In this document: in pieces, positions 1 to 4,426 of the stretch
Layout: each line of letters starts with the position of its first letter
Numbering within the stretch: position 1 is the stretch's first letter
Assembly (NCBI GenBank): GCA_007127625.1
Contig: SKYZ01000060.1
Span: 1 to 6,201 of the forward strand
Reading direction: 5' to 3'
DNA from: Aquisalimonas sp.
Lineage (GTDB): Bacteria > Pseudomonadota > Gammaproteobacteria > Nitrococcales > Aquisalimonadaceae
Length of the DNA stretch: 6,201 nucleotides
Notes under the pieces: generated by a model
What the model was told of the DNA's origin: nothing
Databases searched by the model: none
What the model saw: the letters and a program-made list of their open reading frames with translations, nothing else
Position numbers and translations under genes: made by a program

Positions 1-294
1 GCCAACGTGCTCATTTTCCAGCGAATACGTGAAGAGCTCACGGCGGGACTGTCACCGCAGCAGGCGATTCATTCGGGCTACGCCAAGGCGTTGTCCACCA
101 TCGCGGACGCCAATATCACGACCCTCATCGCGGCGCTGGTGCTGTTCCTGTTCGGTACCGGGCCGGTGCAGGGCTTCGCCGTGACGCTGTCCATCGGCAT
201 CGTGACGTCCATGTTCACTGCGATCCTTGGCACCCGGGCCGTGGTGAATCTCATATACGGCCGCAAGCGGCGCCTGACGCGGCTGGCGATCTGA
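1..294 (+). CDS. secD: Protein-export membrane protein SecD, C-terminal fragment
   Basis: This is the 3' end of secD; the 5' part lies outside the window and 97 codons are visible before the TGA at 292-294. SecD pairs with SecF in the inner membrane and uses the proton motive force to help the SecYEG translocon complete export on the periplasmic side. The visible part opens with the conserved cytoplasmic motif [13 protein letters not shown], then [16 protein letters not shown], followed by two hydrophobic segments (about residues 40-57 and 60-88 of the fragment) matching the last transmembrane helices of the RND-like SecD fold. It ends in a short basic tail, [10 protein letters not shown]. 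The next gene is secF, 21 bp downstream, the usual order in proteobacteria where SecD and SecF are separate proteins. The identification is firm from the sequence and from the context. Confidence 0.97.
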   Translation, partial: ANVLIFQRIREELTAGLSPQQAIHSGYAKALSTIADANITTLIAALVLFLFGTGPVQGFAVTLSIGIVTSMFTAILGTRAVVNLIYGRKRRLTRLAI

Positions 295-315
295 GCAGGG
301 AGTGGGTGACAGCGC

Positions 316-1284
316 ATGTGGCTATTCAAGAAGACGCCCAGCATTGATTTCATGCGCCATCGCCGCCTCGCGGCCGTGGTATCGGTTGTATTGCTGGGGC
401 TGGCCATTGCCGTGGTGGCGGTTCGCGGGCTGAACTTCGGTATCGATTTTACCGGCGGTACGGTGGTGGAAGTGGGCTTCCCGGAAGCCGTGGATCTGAC
501 CCAGGTGCGTCAGACTCTGGACGACGGCGGTTATGACGGCGCCATCGTCCAGCACTTCGGTACCGCCCGGGATGTCATGATCCGGCTGGCACCGCAGGAG
601 GATGAGGAAGAGGCCGAGGAACTCAGCAATCGCGTGCTGCAGACCCTGGAGGCGGAATTCCCGGACGTGGAGCTGCGGCGGGTGGAGTTCGTCGGGCCGC
701 AGATCGGTGAGGAACTGACCGAGCAGGGCGCTCTCGCCATGCTGGGCGCTCTTGGCTGCATCCTGCTCTACGTTGCATTCCGCTTTGAATACCGGTTCGC
801 GGCCGGCTCCGTGGCGGCGCTGGTGCACGACATGGTGCTGGTGTTCGGGATACTGTCCCTGTTCCAGATCTCCTTCGACCTCAGCGTCCTGGCGGCGATG
901 CTTGCCGTGGTGGGCTACTCGCTGAATGACACCATCGTGGTGTTCGACCGCATCCGCGAGAATTTCGTGCGCATGCGCAAGGGCACCACCGAGGACGTCA
1001 TGAATGCGTCCATCAACCAGACCCTGTCACGAACGTTGGTGACCTCCTTCACGACGCTGCTGGTGGTGCTGTCACTCTACTTCCTCGGTGGCGAGGTGAT
1101 TTCCGGTTTCGCCTTTACCCTGTTTATCGGGGTGCTCGTGGGTACGTATTCATCGATCTTCGTGGCCAGTGCCTCCGCGCTGGCCATGGGTGTGACCAAG
1201 TACGACCTTCAGCCGCCGGCCAAGGAAGGAGCCGACGAGGAAGGCGAAGAGGGCGGTACGGACCAGACGGGTGCCCGCCCGTAA
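316..1284 (+). CDS. secF: Protein-export membrane protein SecF
   Basis: A complete 322-residue SecF, about the usual length for a gammaproteobacterial SecF. With SecD it forms the Sec accessory complex that pulls or releases preproteins on the periplasmic side. The order is: TM1 (about 18-36), the conserved FGIDFTGGT motif (41-49) starting the periplasmic domain (to about 135), the GPQIGEEL motif (127-134), then five more membrane segments (about 138-157, 163-183, 187-209, 241-258 and 263-291). The SecF signature GYSLNDTIVVFDRIREN is at 200-216. The C-terminal tail (about 302-316) is very rich in Glu, Asp and Gly. The ATG start fits the family N-terminus; a GGGAG lies about 13 bases upstream, rather far, so translation may be coupled to secD, which ends 21 bp before it. 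No clear U-rich terminator follows before the convergent gene ending at 1312. Confidence 0.98.
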   Translation: MWLFKKTPSIDFMRHRRLAAVVSVVLLGLAIAVVAVRGLNFGIDFTGGTVVEVGFPEAVDLTQVRQTLDDGGYDGAIVQHFGTARDVMIRLAPQEDEEEAEELSNRVLQTLEAEFPDVELRRVEFVGPQIGEELTEQGALAMLGALGCILLYVAFRFEYRFAAGSVAALVHDMVLVFGILSLFQISFDLSVLAAMLAVVGYSLNDTIVVFDRIRENFVRMRKGTTEDVMNASINQTLSRTLVTSFTTLLVVLSLYFLGGEVISGFAFTLFIGVLVGTYSSIFVASASALAMGVTKYDLQPPAKEGADEEGEEGGTDQTGARP

Positions 1285-1311
1285 GGCACGCGGGAATTGT
1301 TCAGCGTTTCC

Positions 1312-1857
1312 TTAAAAGGTCCAGCGGGCGCCCACGCTCAGCGCAGAGAAGTCGAATTCGCTGGCATCCAGGTAGCGGATGTAGTCCAGGTTCAGATGGG
1401 CGCCGTCCGCCACCTGGAAGTCCAGACCCAGGCCGATGCTGACGCCTGAGTCGCTTTCGCTGAAGCTGTTGCCGCCGGCGTCCCGGCCGCTGATTTCCAC
1501 GCCGGCAACGCCCATCACCCCGTACAGCGACGTGTAGCGGGTGATGGGCAGATCCCCCCGCGCGAGCACGGCGTAGAGCCAGTCGAGTTCACGCCGTTCG
1601 CCACTGGAGCGGTCGGTACCACTGGCACCCAGATGTGTTTCCAGGGAAAACTGCGGGGTAAGCTGCAGCCCGAGGCGGCCGCGCACGCCGAGAGAGGAGA
1701 AATCCTCCCCGCCATCCTCGTCGTAGAACCAGTTCATCGCATCCATGCCGACGTAGAAACGATCCTGGGCCAAGGCTTGGGAGCTGATAACCGCCGCCAG
1801 CAGCACACCGGCCGTGGCGAGAAAGGCGGGGTGACGTGCAGCGGGGTGGCGGTGCAT
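1312..1857 (-). CDS. Small outer-membrane beta-barrel protein (OmpA-like/porin-family fold)
   Basis: A 181-residue exported protein on the minus strand. Residues 1-30 form a Sec signal peptide (basic start MHRHPAARHP, hydrophobic core ATAGVLLAAVISS, cleavage after ALA), leaving a mature protein of about 151 residues starting QDRFYVGMD. The mature part shows alternating amphipathic strands with aromatic girdle residues (DRFYVGMDAMNW, LGVRGRLGLQL, FSLETHLGAS, SLYGVMGVAG, VSIGLGLDFQV, AHLNLDYIRYL, ALSVGARWTF) and ends in Phe, the C-terminal signal recognised by the BAM complex. Size and strand count suggest an eight-stranded barrel of the OmpA N-terminal or OmpW-like type; its cargo or role cannot be read from sequence. 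The ATG at 1857 was chosen because AGGAG sits 5 bases upstream of it; the frame stays open to 1941, but that would add 28 residues before the signal peptide. It is divergent from the LOG gene and convergent with secF. Confidence 0.85.
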   Translation of the reverse strand: MHRHPAARHPAFLATAGVLLAAVISSQALAQDRFYVGMDAMNWFYDEDGGEDFSSLGVRGRLGLQLTPQFSLETHLGASGTDRSSGERRELDWLYAVLARGDLPITRYTSLYGVMGVAGVEISGRDAGGNSFSESDSGVSIGLGLDFQVADGAHLNLDYIRYLDASEFDFSALSVGARWTF

Positions 1858-1885
1858 GGTAACTCCTGAGTGAACGGGGCTGTGT

Positions 1886-1902
1886 AGGGGAATAATACCC
1901 CT
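1886..1902. promoter_or_regulatory. AT-rich core inside an inverted repeat, candidate divergent promoter/operator
   Basis: The 82-bp divergent gap (1858-1939) contains AGGGG (1886-1890) and CCCCT (1898-1902) as perfect inverted arms around the only AT-rich stretch, AATAATA (1891-1897). Read on the minus strand, TATTAT (1892-1897) is a 5/6 match to a -10 box; a 4/6 -35 (TCGACT, 1913-1918) lies 15 bp upstream, slightly too close. This would start the outer-membrane protein mRNA about 30 nt before its ATG. On the plus strand AATAAT (1891-1896) is also a 5/6 -10, but with a poor -35. A symmetric site over a -10 box is typical of an operator; which protein binds is unknown. Confidence 0.35.
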
Positions 1903-1939
1903 CTGCGCGGCGAGTCGATATACGAGGAGGTGATGGGCC

Positions 1940-2491
1940 ATGAGGCGCGTTTGTGTGTACTGCGGTTCCAGTCCGGGACGCGGTGATGGCTACAGGACCC
2001 TGGCACGCTCCATGGGCGCCGCCCTGGCTGAGCGCGGGCTCGGGCTGGTCTACGGCGGCGCCAGCATCGGTCTCATGGGAGAGGCGGCGGATGCGGCGCT
2101 GGCCGGAGGCACGGAGGTGATCGGAATCATTCCCACCGTGGTTCAGGACCGCGAAGTGGCCCATACCGGGCTGACGCAGTTGATCTGCGTGAACACCATG
2201 CACGAGCGCAAGACCCTGATGGCAGAGCGTGCCGACGCCTTCGTCGCCATGCCCGGCGGTCTTGGAACGCTGGAAGAGCTGTTCGAGATCCTGACCTGGG
2301 CGCAGCTCGGCATGCATGACAAGCCCGTGGGGTTGCTCAACGGCGAGGGCTACTTCGATGGGCTGGTTGCATTCCTTGATCACTGCGTTGCCGAGGAACT
2401 GATACAGCCCCGCCACCGCGCCCTGCTGAGAGTGGCGAACGATCCGGCGACCTTGCTGGATCAGTTGGCGGCATCCGGGGAGCTAGGTTAG
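1940..2491 (+). CDS. LOG family protein (TIGR00730), nucleoside 5'-monophosphate phosphoribohydrolase
   Basis: A 183-residue Rossmann-fold protein of the LOG/TIGR00730 family, at the family's usual short length. Members hydrolyse the N-glycosidic bond of nucleoside 5'-monophosphates, releasing base and ribose 5-phosphate; plant and some bacterial members do this to cytokinin ribotides, while the bacterial housekeeping substrate is often unclear. Visible motifs are the N-terminal strand VCVYCGSSPG (4-13), YGGASIGLMG (38-47), MHERK (88-92) and the signature PGGLGTLEE (105-113), which together hold the phosphate site and the catalytic Arg/Glu. The cytoplasmic location follows from the lack of signal or membrane segments. 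The ATG start is supported by AGGAGG at 1925-1930, nine bases upstream. The Smr gene begins six bases after its TAG stop, so the two are probably co-transcribed. The family assignment is firm; a cytokinin role is not implied. Confidence 0.93.
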   Translation: MRRVCVYCGSSPGRGDGYRTLARSMGAALAERGLGLVYGGASIGLMGEAADAALAGGTEVIGIIPTVVQDREVAHTGLTQLICVNTMHERKTLMAERADAFVAMPGGLGTLEELFEILTWAQLGMHDKPVGLLNGEGYFDGLVAFLDHCVAEELIQPRHRALLRVANDPATLLDQLAASGELG

Positions 2492-2497
2492 TAACCC

Positions 2498-2752
2498 ATG
2501 TCCCGGATCAAGGTCGATCTGCATGACGTCTTCAATCGCGGGCATCTGATCGATGCAGCGCTTGACGATGCCATTCGCCAGGCCATGAACAAACGTGTGC
2601 CAACAGTGGAGATTATCCATGGCCGCGGCAAGGGCCAGCTCAAGAAGCGGGTCCTCAAGTTTCTTGAACAACCGGAGGTCCGTTCCCTGTACCATCGAGT
2701 GGAAAAGGACACGAAGAATCCGGGGCGGCTGTTCGTTCACTTTCGGCATTAA
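2498..2752 (+). CDS. Stand-alone Smr-domain protein, putative nuclease
   Basis: An 84-residue protein made of little more than one Smr (small MutS-related) domain, the fold found at the C-terminus of MutS2 and in stand-alone proteins with DNA-nicking or RNA-cleaving activity. The conserved features are DLH (7-9), an amphipathic helix (about 18-31), the core motif VEIIHGRGKGQLKK (37-50), a helix RVLKFL, and the last strand RLFVHF (77-82). His9 and the HGRGKG loop are the residues expected at the active site. Many stand-alone Smr proteins have a longer N-terminal extension; here it is absent, and Gly after DLH, usual in the family, is Asp. The start lies six bases after the LOG stop with only a weak Shine-Dalgarno (GG near 2486), suggesting translational coupling to the upstream gene. 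The domain call is good; nuclease activity is inferred from the family. Confidence 0.85.
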   Translation: MSRIKVDLHDVFNRGHLIDAALDDAIRQAMNKRVPTVEIIHGRGKGQLKKRVLKFLEQPEVRSLYHRVEKDTKNPGRLFVHFRH

Positions 2753-2773
2753 GCCGTACGCGTGCTGCGGCGG

Positions 2774-2802
2774 TTCGCAATGGATAGACCGGACGGTATA
2801 CT
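2774..2802 (+). promoter_or_regulatory. Predicted sigma-70-like promoter of the TetR gene
   Basis: A -35 TTCGCA (2774-2779, 4/6) and a -10 TATACT (2797-2802, 5/6) are separated by exactly 17 bp, in the gap between the Smr and TetR genes. Transcription would start near 2809, giving a leader of about 50 nt before the ATG at 2859. The operator-like inverted repeat at 2785-2800 fills the spacer and overlaps the -10, as expected for autorepression. Confidence 0.6.
2785..2800. promoter_or_regulatory. Operator-like inverted repeat A, probable TetR autoregulatory site
   Basis: TAGACCG (2785-2791) and CGGTATA (2794-2800) are inverted arms around GA, with a single mismatch over seven base pairs. Its core AGAC-N6-GTAT matches the AGAC-N6-GTCT cores at 3545-3558 and 3584-3597 in front of the gene downstream of tetR. 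It lies within the predicted tetR promoter. Binding by the encoded TetR protein is inferred from this shared motif and position. Confidence 0.6.
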
Positions 2803-2858
2803 TGAACTTTGCCGCCACATGAATAAAGTACCGAATGGTACAGAAACCGGAGGAGCTG

Positions 2859-3455
2859 ATGAGCGCCAACACGCCCAGCGACACCCGTTCCCACTCCCGG
2901 CGCGATCAGCTGCTGGAGACGGCCACGGAGCTGTTTTACAGGAACGGTTGCCATACCACCGGTATCGACAAGGTGCTTGCAGAGGCGGGTGTCGCGAAGA
3001 TGACCCTCTACAAGCACTTCAAGTCCAAGGACAACCTCGTTCTGGCGGCTTGCGAGCGGTTTCACGAAAAGGTTCGCGAGGAGTTCGAGGAGGCCGTCAA
3101 CGAGGAAGGGCTGAGCGCCCGCCAGCGGCTTGAGGCGATCTTCGATTTCATGGACAACTGGTCCCGTCGCGAGGAGTTCTGGGGGTGTCCCTCCATCAAT
3201 CTGGCGGTGCAGTACCCGGAGCACGATCACCCGATTCACCAGGCTGCCAAGGAACACAAGGAGTTCCGGGTCCAGTACGTGCAGCAGCTTACCGAGGAGG
3301 CGCGCCTGGCCAACCCCGAAGAGCTGGCGCGAGAGCTGACTCTGCTGATCGAGGGGGTGACGGTGATGGTGCAGGTCACCGGTGACCAGTCCCTGGTTCA
3401 CAGCGCCCGCAAGGCGGCGCGTACACTGATTGCGCGCGCCGCCGGCGAACTCTGA
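2859..3455 (+). CDS. TetR/AcrR-family transcriptional repressor
   Basis: A 198-residue one-component regulator. The TetR DNA-binding domain occupies about residues 16-62: helix 1 RDQLLETATELFYRNG, then TTGIDKVLAEAGVAKMTLYKHFKSKDNL, with the hallmark YKHFKSK at the end of the recognition helix. The rest (about 63-198) is the helical ligand-binding and dimerisation part, with a FWGCPSINLAVQYP stretch (107-120) and HPIHQAAKEHK (124-134), a pattern seen in a common TetR subgroup; the ligand is not predictable. Two cysteines (31 and 110) are present. The start at 2859 was chosen because GGAGGAG (2849-2855) lies just upstream; an in-frame ATG at 2835 lacks such a site. The gene probably represses itself through the inverted repeat at 2785-2800, and the secreted-protein gene at 3615 through the two similar sites upstream of it. 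No aminoacid feature suggests truncation. Confidence 0.93.
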   Translation: MSANTPSDTRSHSRRDQLLETATELFYRNGCHTTGIDKVLAEAGVAKMTLYKHFKSKDNLVLAACERFHEKVREEFEEAVNEEGLSARQRLEAIFDFMDNWSRREEFWGCPSINLAVQYPEHDHPIHQAAKEHKEFRVQYVQQLTEEARLANPEELARELTLLIEGVTVMVQVTGDQSLVHSARKAARTLIARAAGEL

Positions 3456-3543
3456 GCACACTCTTCCTGCAGGGGTTAGTGTCCCGTCACTAGGCGATCC
3501 CGTTCGTTTCAGGTCGGTCGCGCCGTTCTCGTTTTTCGAAAAA

Positions 3544-3561
3544 TAGACAGACCAGTCTGTC
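3544..3561. promoter_or_regulatory. Operator-like inverted repeat B, probable TetR site
   Basis: GACAGAC (3546-3552) and GTCTGTC (3555-3561) are perfect 7-bp inverted arms around CA. The site also contains AGAC-N6-GTCT (3545-3558) in the same register as sites A and C. It covers the -35 and half the spacer of the predicted promoter, where a bound repressor would block RNA polymerase. Confidence 0.7.
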
Positions 3562-3572
3562 ATTGTTACTGT
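3544..3572 (+). promoter_or_regulatory. Predicted promoter of the secreted repeat protein gene
   Basis: A -35 TAGACA (3544-3549, 5/6) and a -10 TACTGT (3567-3572, TAnnnT form) are 17 bp apart, and TG at 3564-3565 provides an extended -10. Directly upstream is TTTTTCGAAAAA (3532-3543), an AT-rich tract in the position of an UP element. Transcription would begin near 3579. Operator B overlaps the -35 and spacer, and operator C falls just after the start point. Confidence 0.6.
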
Positions 3573-3583
3573 GCATCCTGGAA

Positions 3584-3600
3584 AGACAGAACGGTCTGAT
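3584..3600. promoter_or_regulatory. Operator-like site C, second probable TetR site
   Basis: AGAC (3584-3587), six bases, then GTCT (3594-3597) repeat the core of site B; over the 16 bp starting at GACAGA, 12 positions are identical to site B. Its outer arms are less symmetrical. The centre-to-centre distance to site B is 39-41 bp depending on the register used for B, about four helical turns at most. It lies between the predicted transcription start and the ribosome-binding site AAGGAGG (3601-3607). Confidence 0.55.
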
Positions 3601-3614
3601 AAGGAGGACCCGCC

Positions 3615-3989
3615 ATGAAGATGAAATCGAAAGTTTTTTTCGCTGTCGCCGGAATGATTGCTGCCCAGTCCGCGCTGGCCGCCGATGTGGCCACGGAACA
3701 GTGGCTGATCGAGAAGGGCTTACTTCCCGCACCGGTGCAGGCAACCGAGTTCGTCCGCGGTGTGCCGGCTGAGCCGGAAACCCGCACCGAGGCATTGCTG
3801 GTGGAGTGGGGCTTCAAGCCGCAGCCCATGGAGCGCAAGCTGCCCACGCAGCAGCGGAGCGTGGCCGACCCCATGCCCGAGGATGCCGGTGACCGCGTGC
3901 TGGTGGAAAAGGGCTTCCTGCCGATGCCCTTGCGCAACGTCAGCACTCTTGCGGGCGCAGCGGACGGCGAAAGCGGCTCCGGCTCCTGA
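3615..3989 (+). CDS. Small secreted protein with three internal 12-residue repeats, function unknown
   Basis: A 124-residue protein that I cannot assign to a family. Residues 1-22 are a clear Sec signal peptide (MKMKSK basic start, hydrophobic FFAVAGMIAA, cleavage after ALA), so the mature, about 102-residue protein is periplasmic or secreted; it has no cysteine and no lipobox. The mature part carries three diverged copies of one motif: WLIEKGLLPAPV (30-41), LLVEWGFKPQPM (61-72) and VLVEKGFLPMPL (95-106), consensus hL[IV]E[KW]G[LF]xPxPh, each preceded by an acidic residue two positions before the core. The copies are 31 and 34 residues apart, joined by Pro-, Glu- and Arg-containing linkers likely to be flexible. 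The C-terminal tail is GESGSGS. Translation signals are strong (AAGGAGG, seven bases before the ATG). Two TetR-type operators flank its promoter, and the TetR gene lies directly upstream, so it is probably that repressor's target. It is a real gene by signal peptide, repeats and signals. Confidence 0.85.
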   Translation: MKMKSKVFFAVAGMIAAQSALAADVATEQWLIEKGLLPAPVQATEFVRGVPAEPETRTEALLVEWGFKPQPMERKLPTQQRSVADPMPEDAGDRVLVEKGFLPMPLRNVSTLAGAADGESGSGS

Positions 3990-4000
3990 GGGGGAGCCGG
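3979..4000 (+). terminator. GC-rich hairpin overlapping the stop codon, probable terminator
   Basis: CCGGCTCC (3979-3986) and GGAGCCGG (3993-4000) form a perfect 8-bp stem with a six-base loop that contains the TGA stop of the secreted repeat protein. Only TTCGT follows, so the U-tract is poor; it may act as a weak intrinsic terminator or as a 3' end stabiliser. The last codons of the gene (tandem GGCTCC) therefore also serve as the stem's left arm. Confidence 0.55.
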
Positions 4001-4019
4001 TTCGTCCGATGGTGACGAA

Positions 4020-4057
4020 ACACGGCCAGGTCGGACAGGGATGTCCGTCTGGCGTGT
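4020..4057. terminator. Long interrupted hairpin between convergent genes, bidirectional terminator candidate
   Basis: A nested inverted repeat lies between the ends of the repeat-protein gene (3989) and the minus-strand small membrane protein gene (4060). The inner stem is CGGACA (4032-4037) with TGTCCG (4042-4047) around GGGA; the outer stems GCCAG (4025-4029) with CTGGC (4049-4053) and ACAC (4020-4023) with GTGT (4054-4057) extend it across a small internal loop and a one-base bulge, about 15 pairs in all. On the minus strand it is followed by TTTCGTC, a short U-run, so termination of the minus gene is the best reading. Confidence 0.5.
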
Positions 4058-4059
4058 CC

Positions 4060-4248
4060 CTAGACGATGCTGATGAGCAGCAGCACGAACAGGACCACGA
4101 ATACCAGGGGAAGAATCAGTCCACGCCAGTCCTTCGGCTGATCCGACTTTTCCTTCTGCTGGTTCAGCTGCCCGCGAATACCGGGCAGGAACCACATGGT
4201 CACCGCGATGGCGATGATCCCCACCAGCACCATTTCCCAGGTGGCCAT
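4060..4248 (-). CDS. Small two-TM membrane protein, function unknown
   Basis: A 62-residue protein on the minus strand. It has two hydrophobic segments, about residues 5-22 (EMVLVGIIAIAVTMWFL) and 44-62 (LILPLVFVVLFVLLLISIV), joined by a polar, charged loop (24-42, with QQKEKSDQPKDW), so it should form an inner-membrane hairpin. No cysteine, catalytic motif or known domain is visible; similar short hypothetical proteins occur in gammaproteobacteria, but I cannot name a family. The start is supported by GAGGAG (4257-4262 on the complement) eight bases before the ATG. The gene stands alone, convergent with the secreted repeat protein and divergent from the RRM gene. A candidate promoter with a palindrome over its -10 lies just upstream. 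The gene itself is likely real given its ribosome-binding site and clean topology. Confidence 0.75.
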   Translation of the reverse strand: MATWEMVLVGIIAIAVTMWFLPGIRGQLNQQKEKSDQPKDWRGLILPLVFVVLFVLLLISIV

Positions 4249-4275
4249 AAGCGCTACTCCTCATCTGTTTCAGGC

Positions 4276-4309
4276 GGCGCATGATGCGCCTGACGGTGCT
4301 CACGAGCAA
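4276..4309 (-). promoter_or_regulatory. Candidate minus-strand promoter with a 15-bp palindrome over the -10
   Basis: Read on the minus strand, TTGCTC (4304-4309, 3/6 to -35) and CATCAT (4281-4286, 4/6 to -10) are 17 bp apart and would start the small membrane protein mRNA about 26 nt before its ATG. The -10 lies inside the perfect palindrome GGCGCAT-G-ATGCGCC (4276-4290), a plausible operator. The hexamers are weak; the palindrome is certain. Confidence 0.35.
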
Positions 4310-4335
4310 GTCGCGGGATTTCCGCGGTGTCCGGC

Positions 4336-4365
4336 TTGACGCCGACGCAAAGCTGGGCCATTACT
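4336..4365 (+). promoter_or_regulatory. Candidate promoter of the RRM gene
   Basis: TTGACG (4336-4341, 5/6 to -35) is followed 17 bp later by CATTAC (4359-4364), or 18 bp later by ATTACT, each only 3/6 to a -10. The predicted start near 4371 would give a leader of about 55 nt before the GTG at 4427. A second TTGAAC at 4381 has no acceptable -10 partner. Confidence 0.4.
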
Positions 4366-4426
4366 TTCCTTGGGAGACCATTGAACATTTCTTCTCGGCG
4401 CGTGCGTCATTCATCGGAGAACGAGC

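Noticed and set aside
1310..1319. CCTT-AA-AAGG between secF and the barrel gene as a bidirectional terminator
   Set aside because: Four weak pairs around two bases cannot form a stable hairpin.
1857..1941. Longer start of the barrel protein at 1941
   Set aside because: It would put 28 residues before a normal signal peptide and overlap the LOG start codon; the ATG at 1857 has a good AGGAG.
1589..2416. A 275-codon minus-strand frame across the barrel and LOG genes
   Set aside because: It spans two well-supported genes and their promoter gap in a different frame and has no recognisable domain.
3477..3492. Inverted repeat TAGTG-N6-CACTA downstream of tetR
   Set aside because: The stem is only five pairs with no U-tract, and its half-site differs from the AGAC/GTCT operators; it could be chance.
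3532..3543. TTTTTCGAAAAA as a terminator of the tetR gene
   Set aside because: It is palindromic but its stem is almost all A:T with no loop, so it cannot form a stable terminator; an AT-rich upstream promoter element is more plausible.
2655..3563. A 302-codon open frame on the minus strand
   Set aside because: It lies antisense to the Smr and TetR genes, which have clear domains and ribosome-binding sites; its translation shows no domain and is the complement of high-GC codons.
3702..3932. The three repeated segments as a CRISPR-like or DNA-level repeat
   Set aside because: Similarity is at protein level; the DNA copies are diverged, in frame and inside a gene with a signal peptide.
3566..4309. 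A 247-codon minus-strand frame and a 174-codon plus-strand frame (3760-4284)
   Set aside because: Both overlap the repeat-protein and two-TM genes out of frame; the translations are low-complexity Ser/Arg/Pro-rich or His/Gln-rich, typical of shadow frames.
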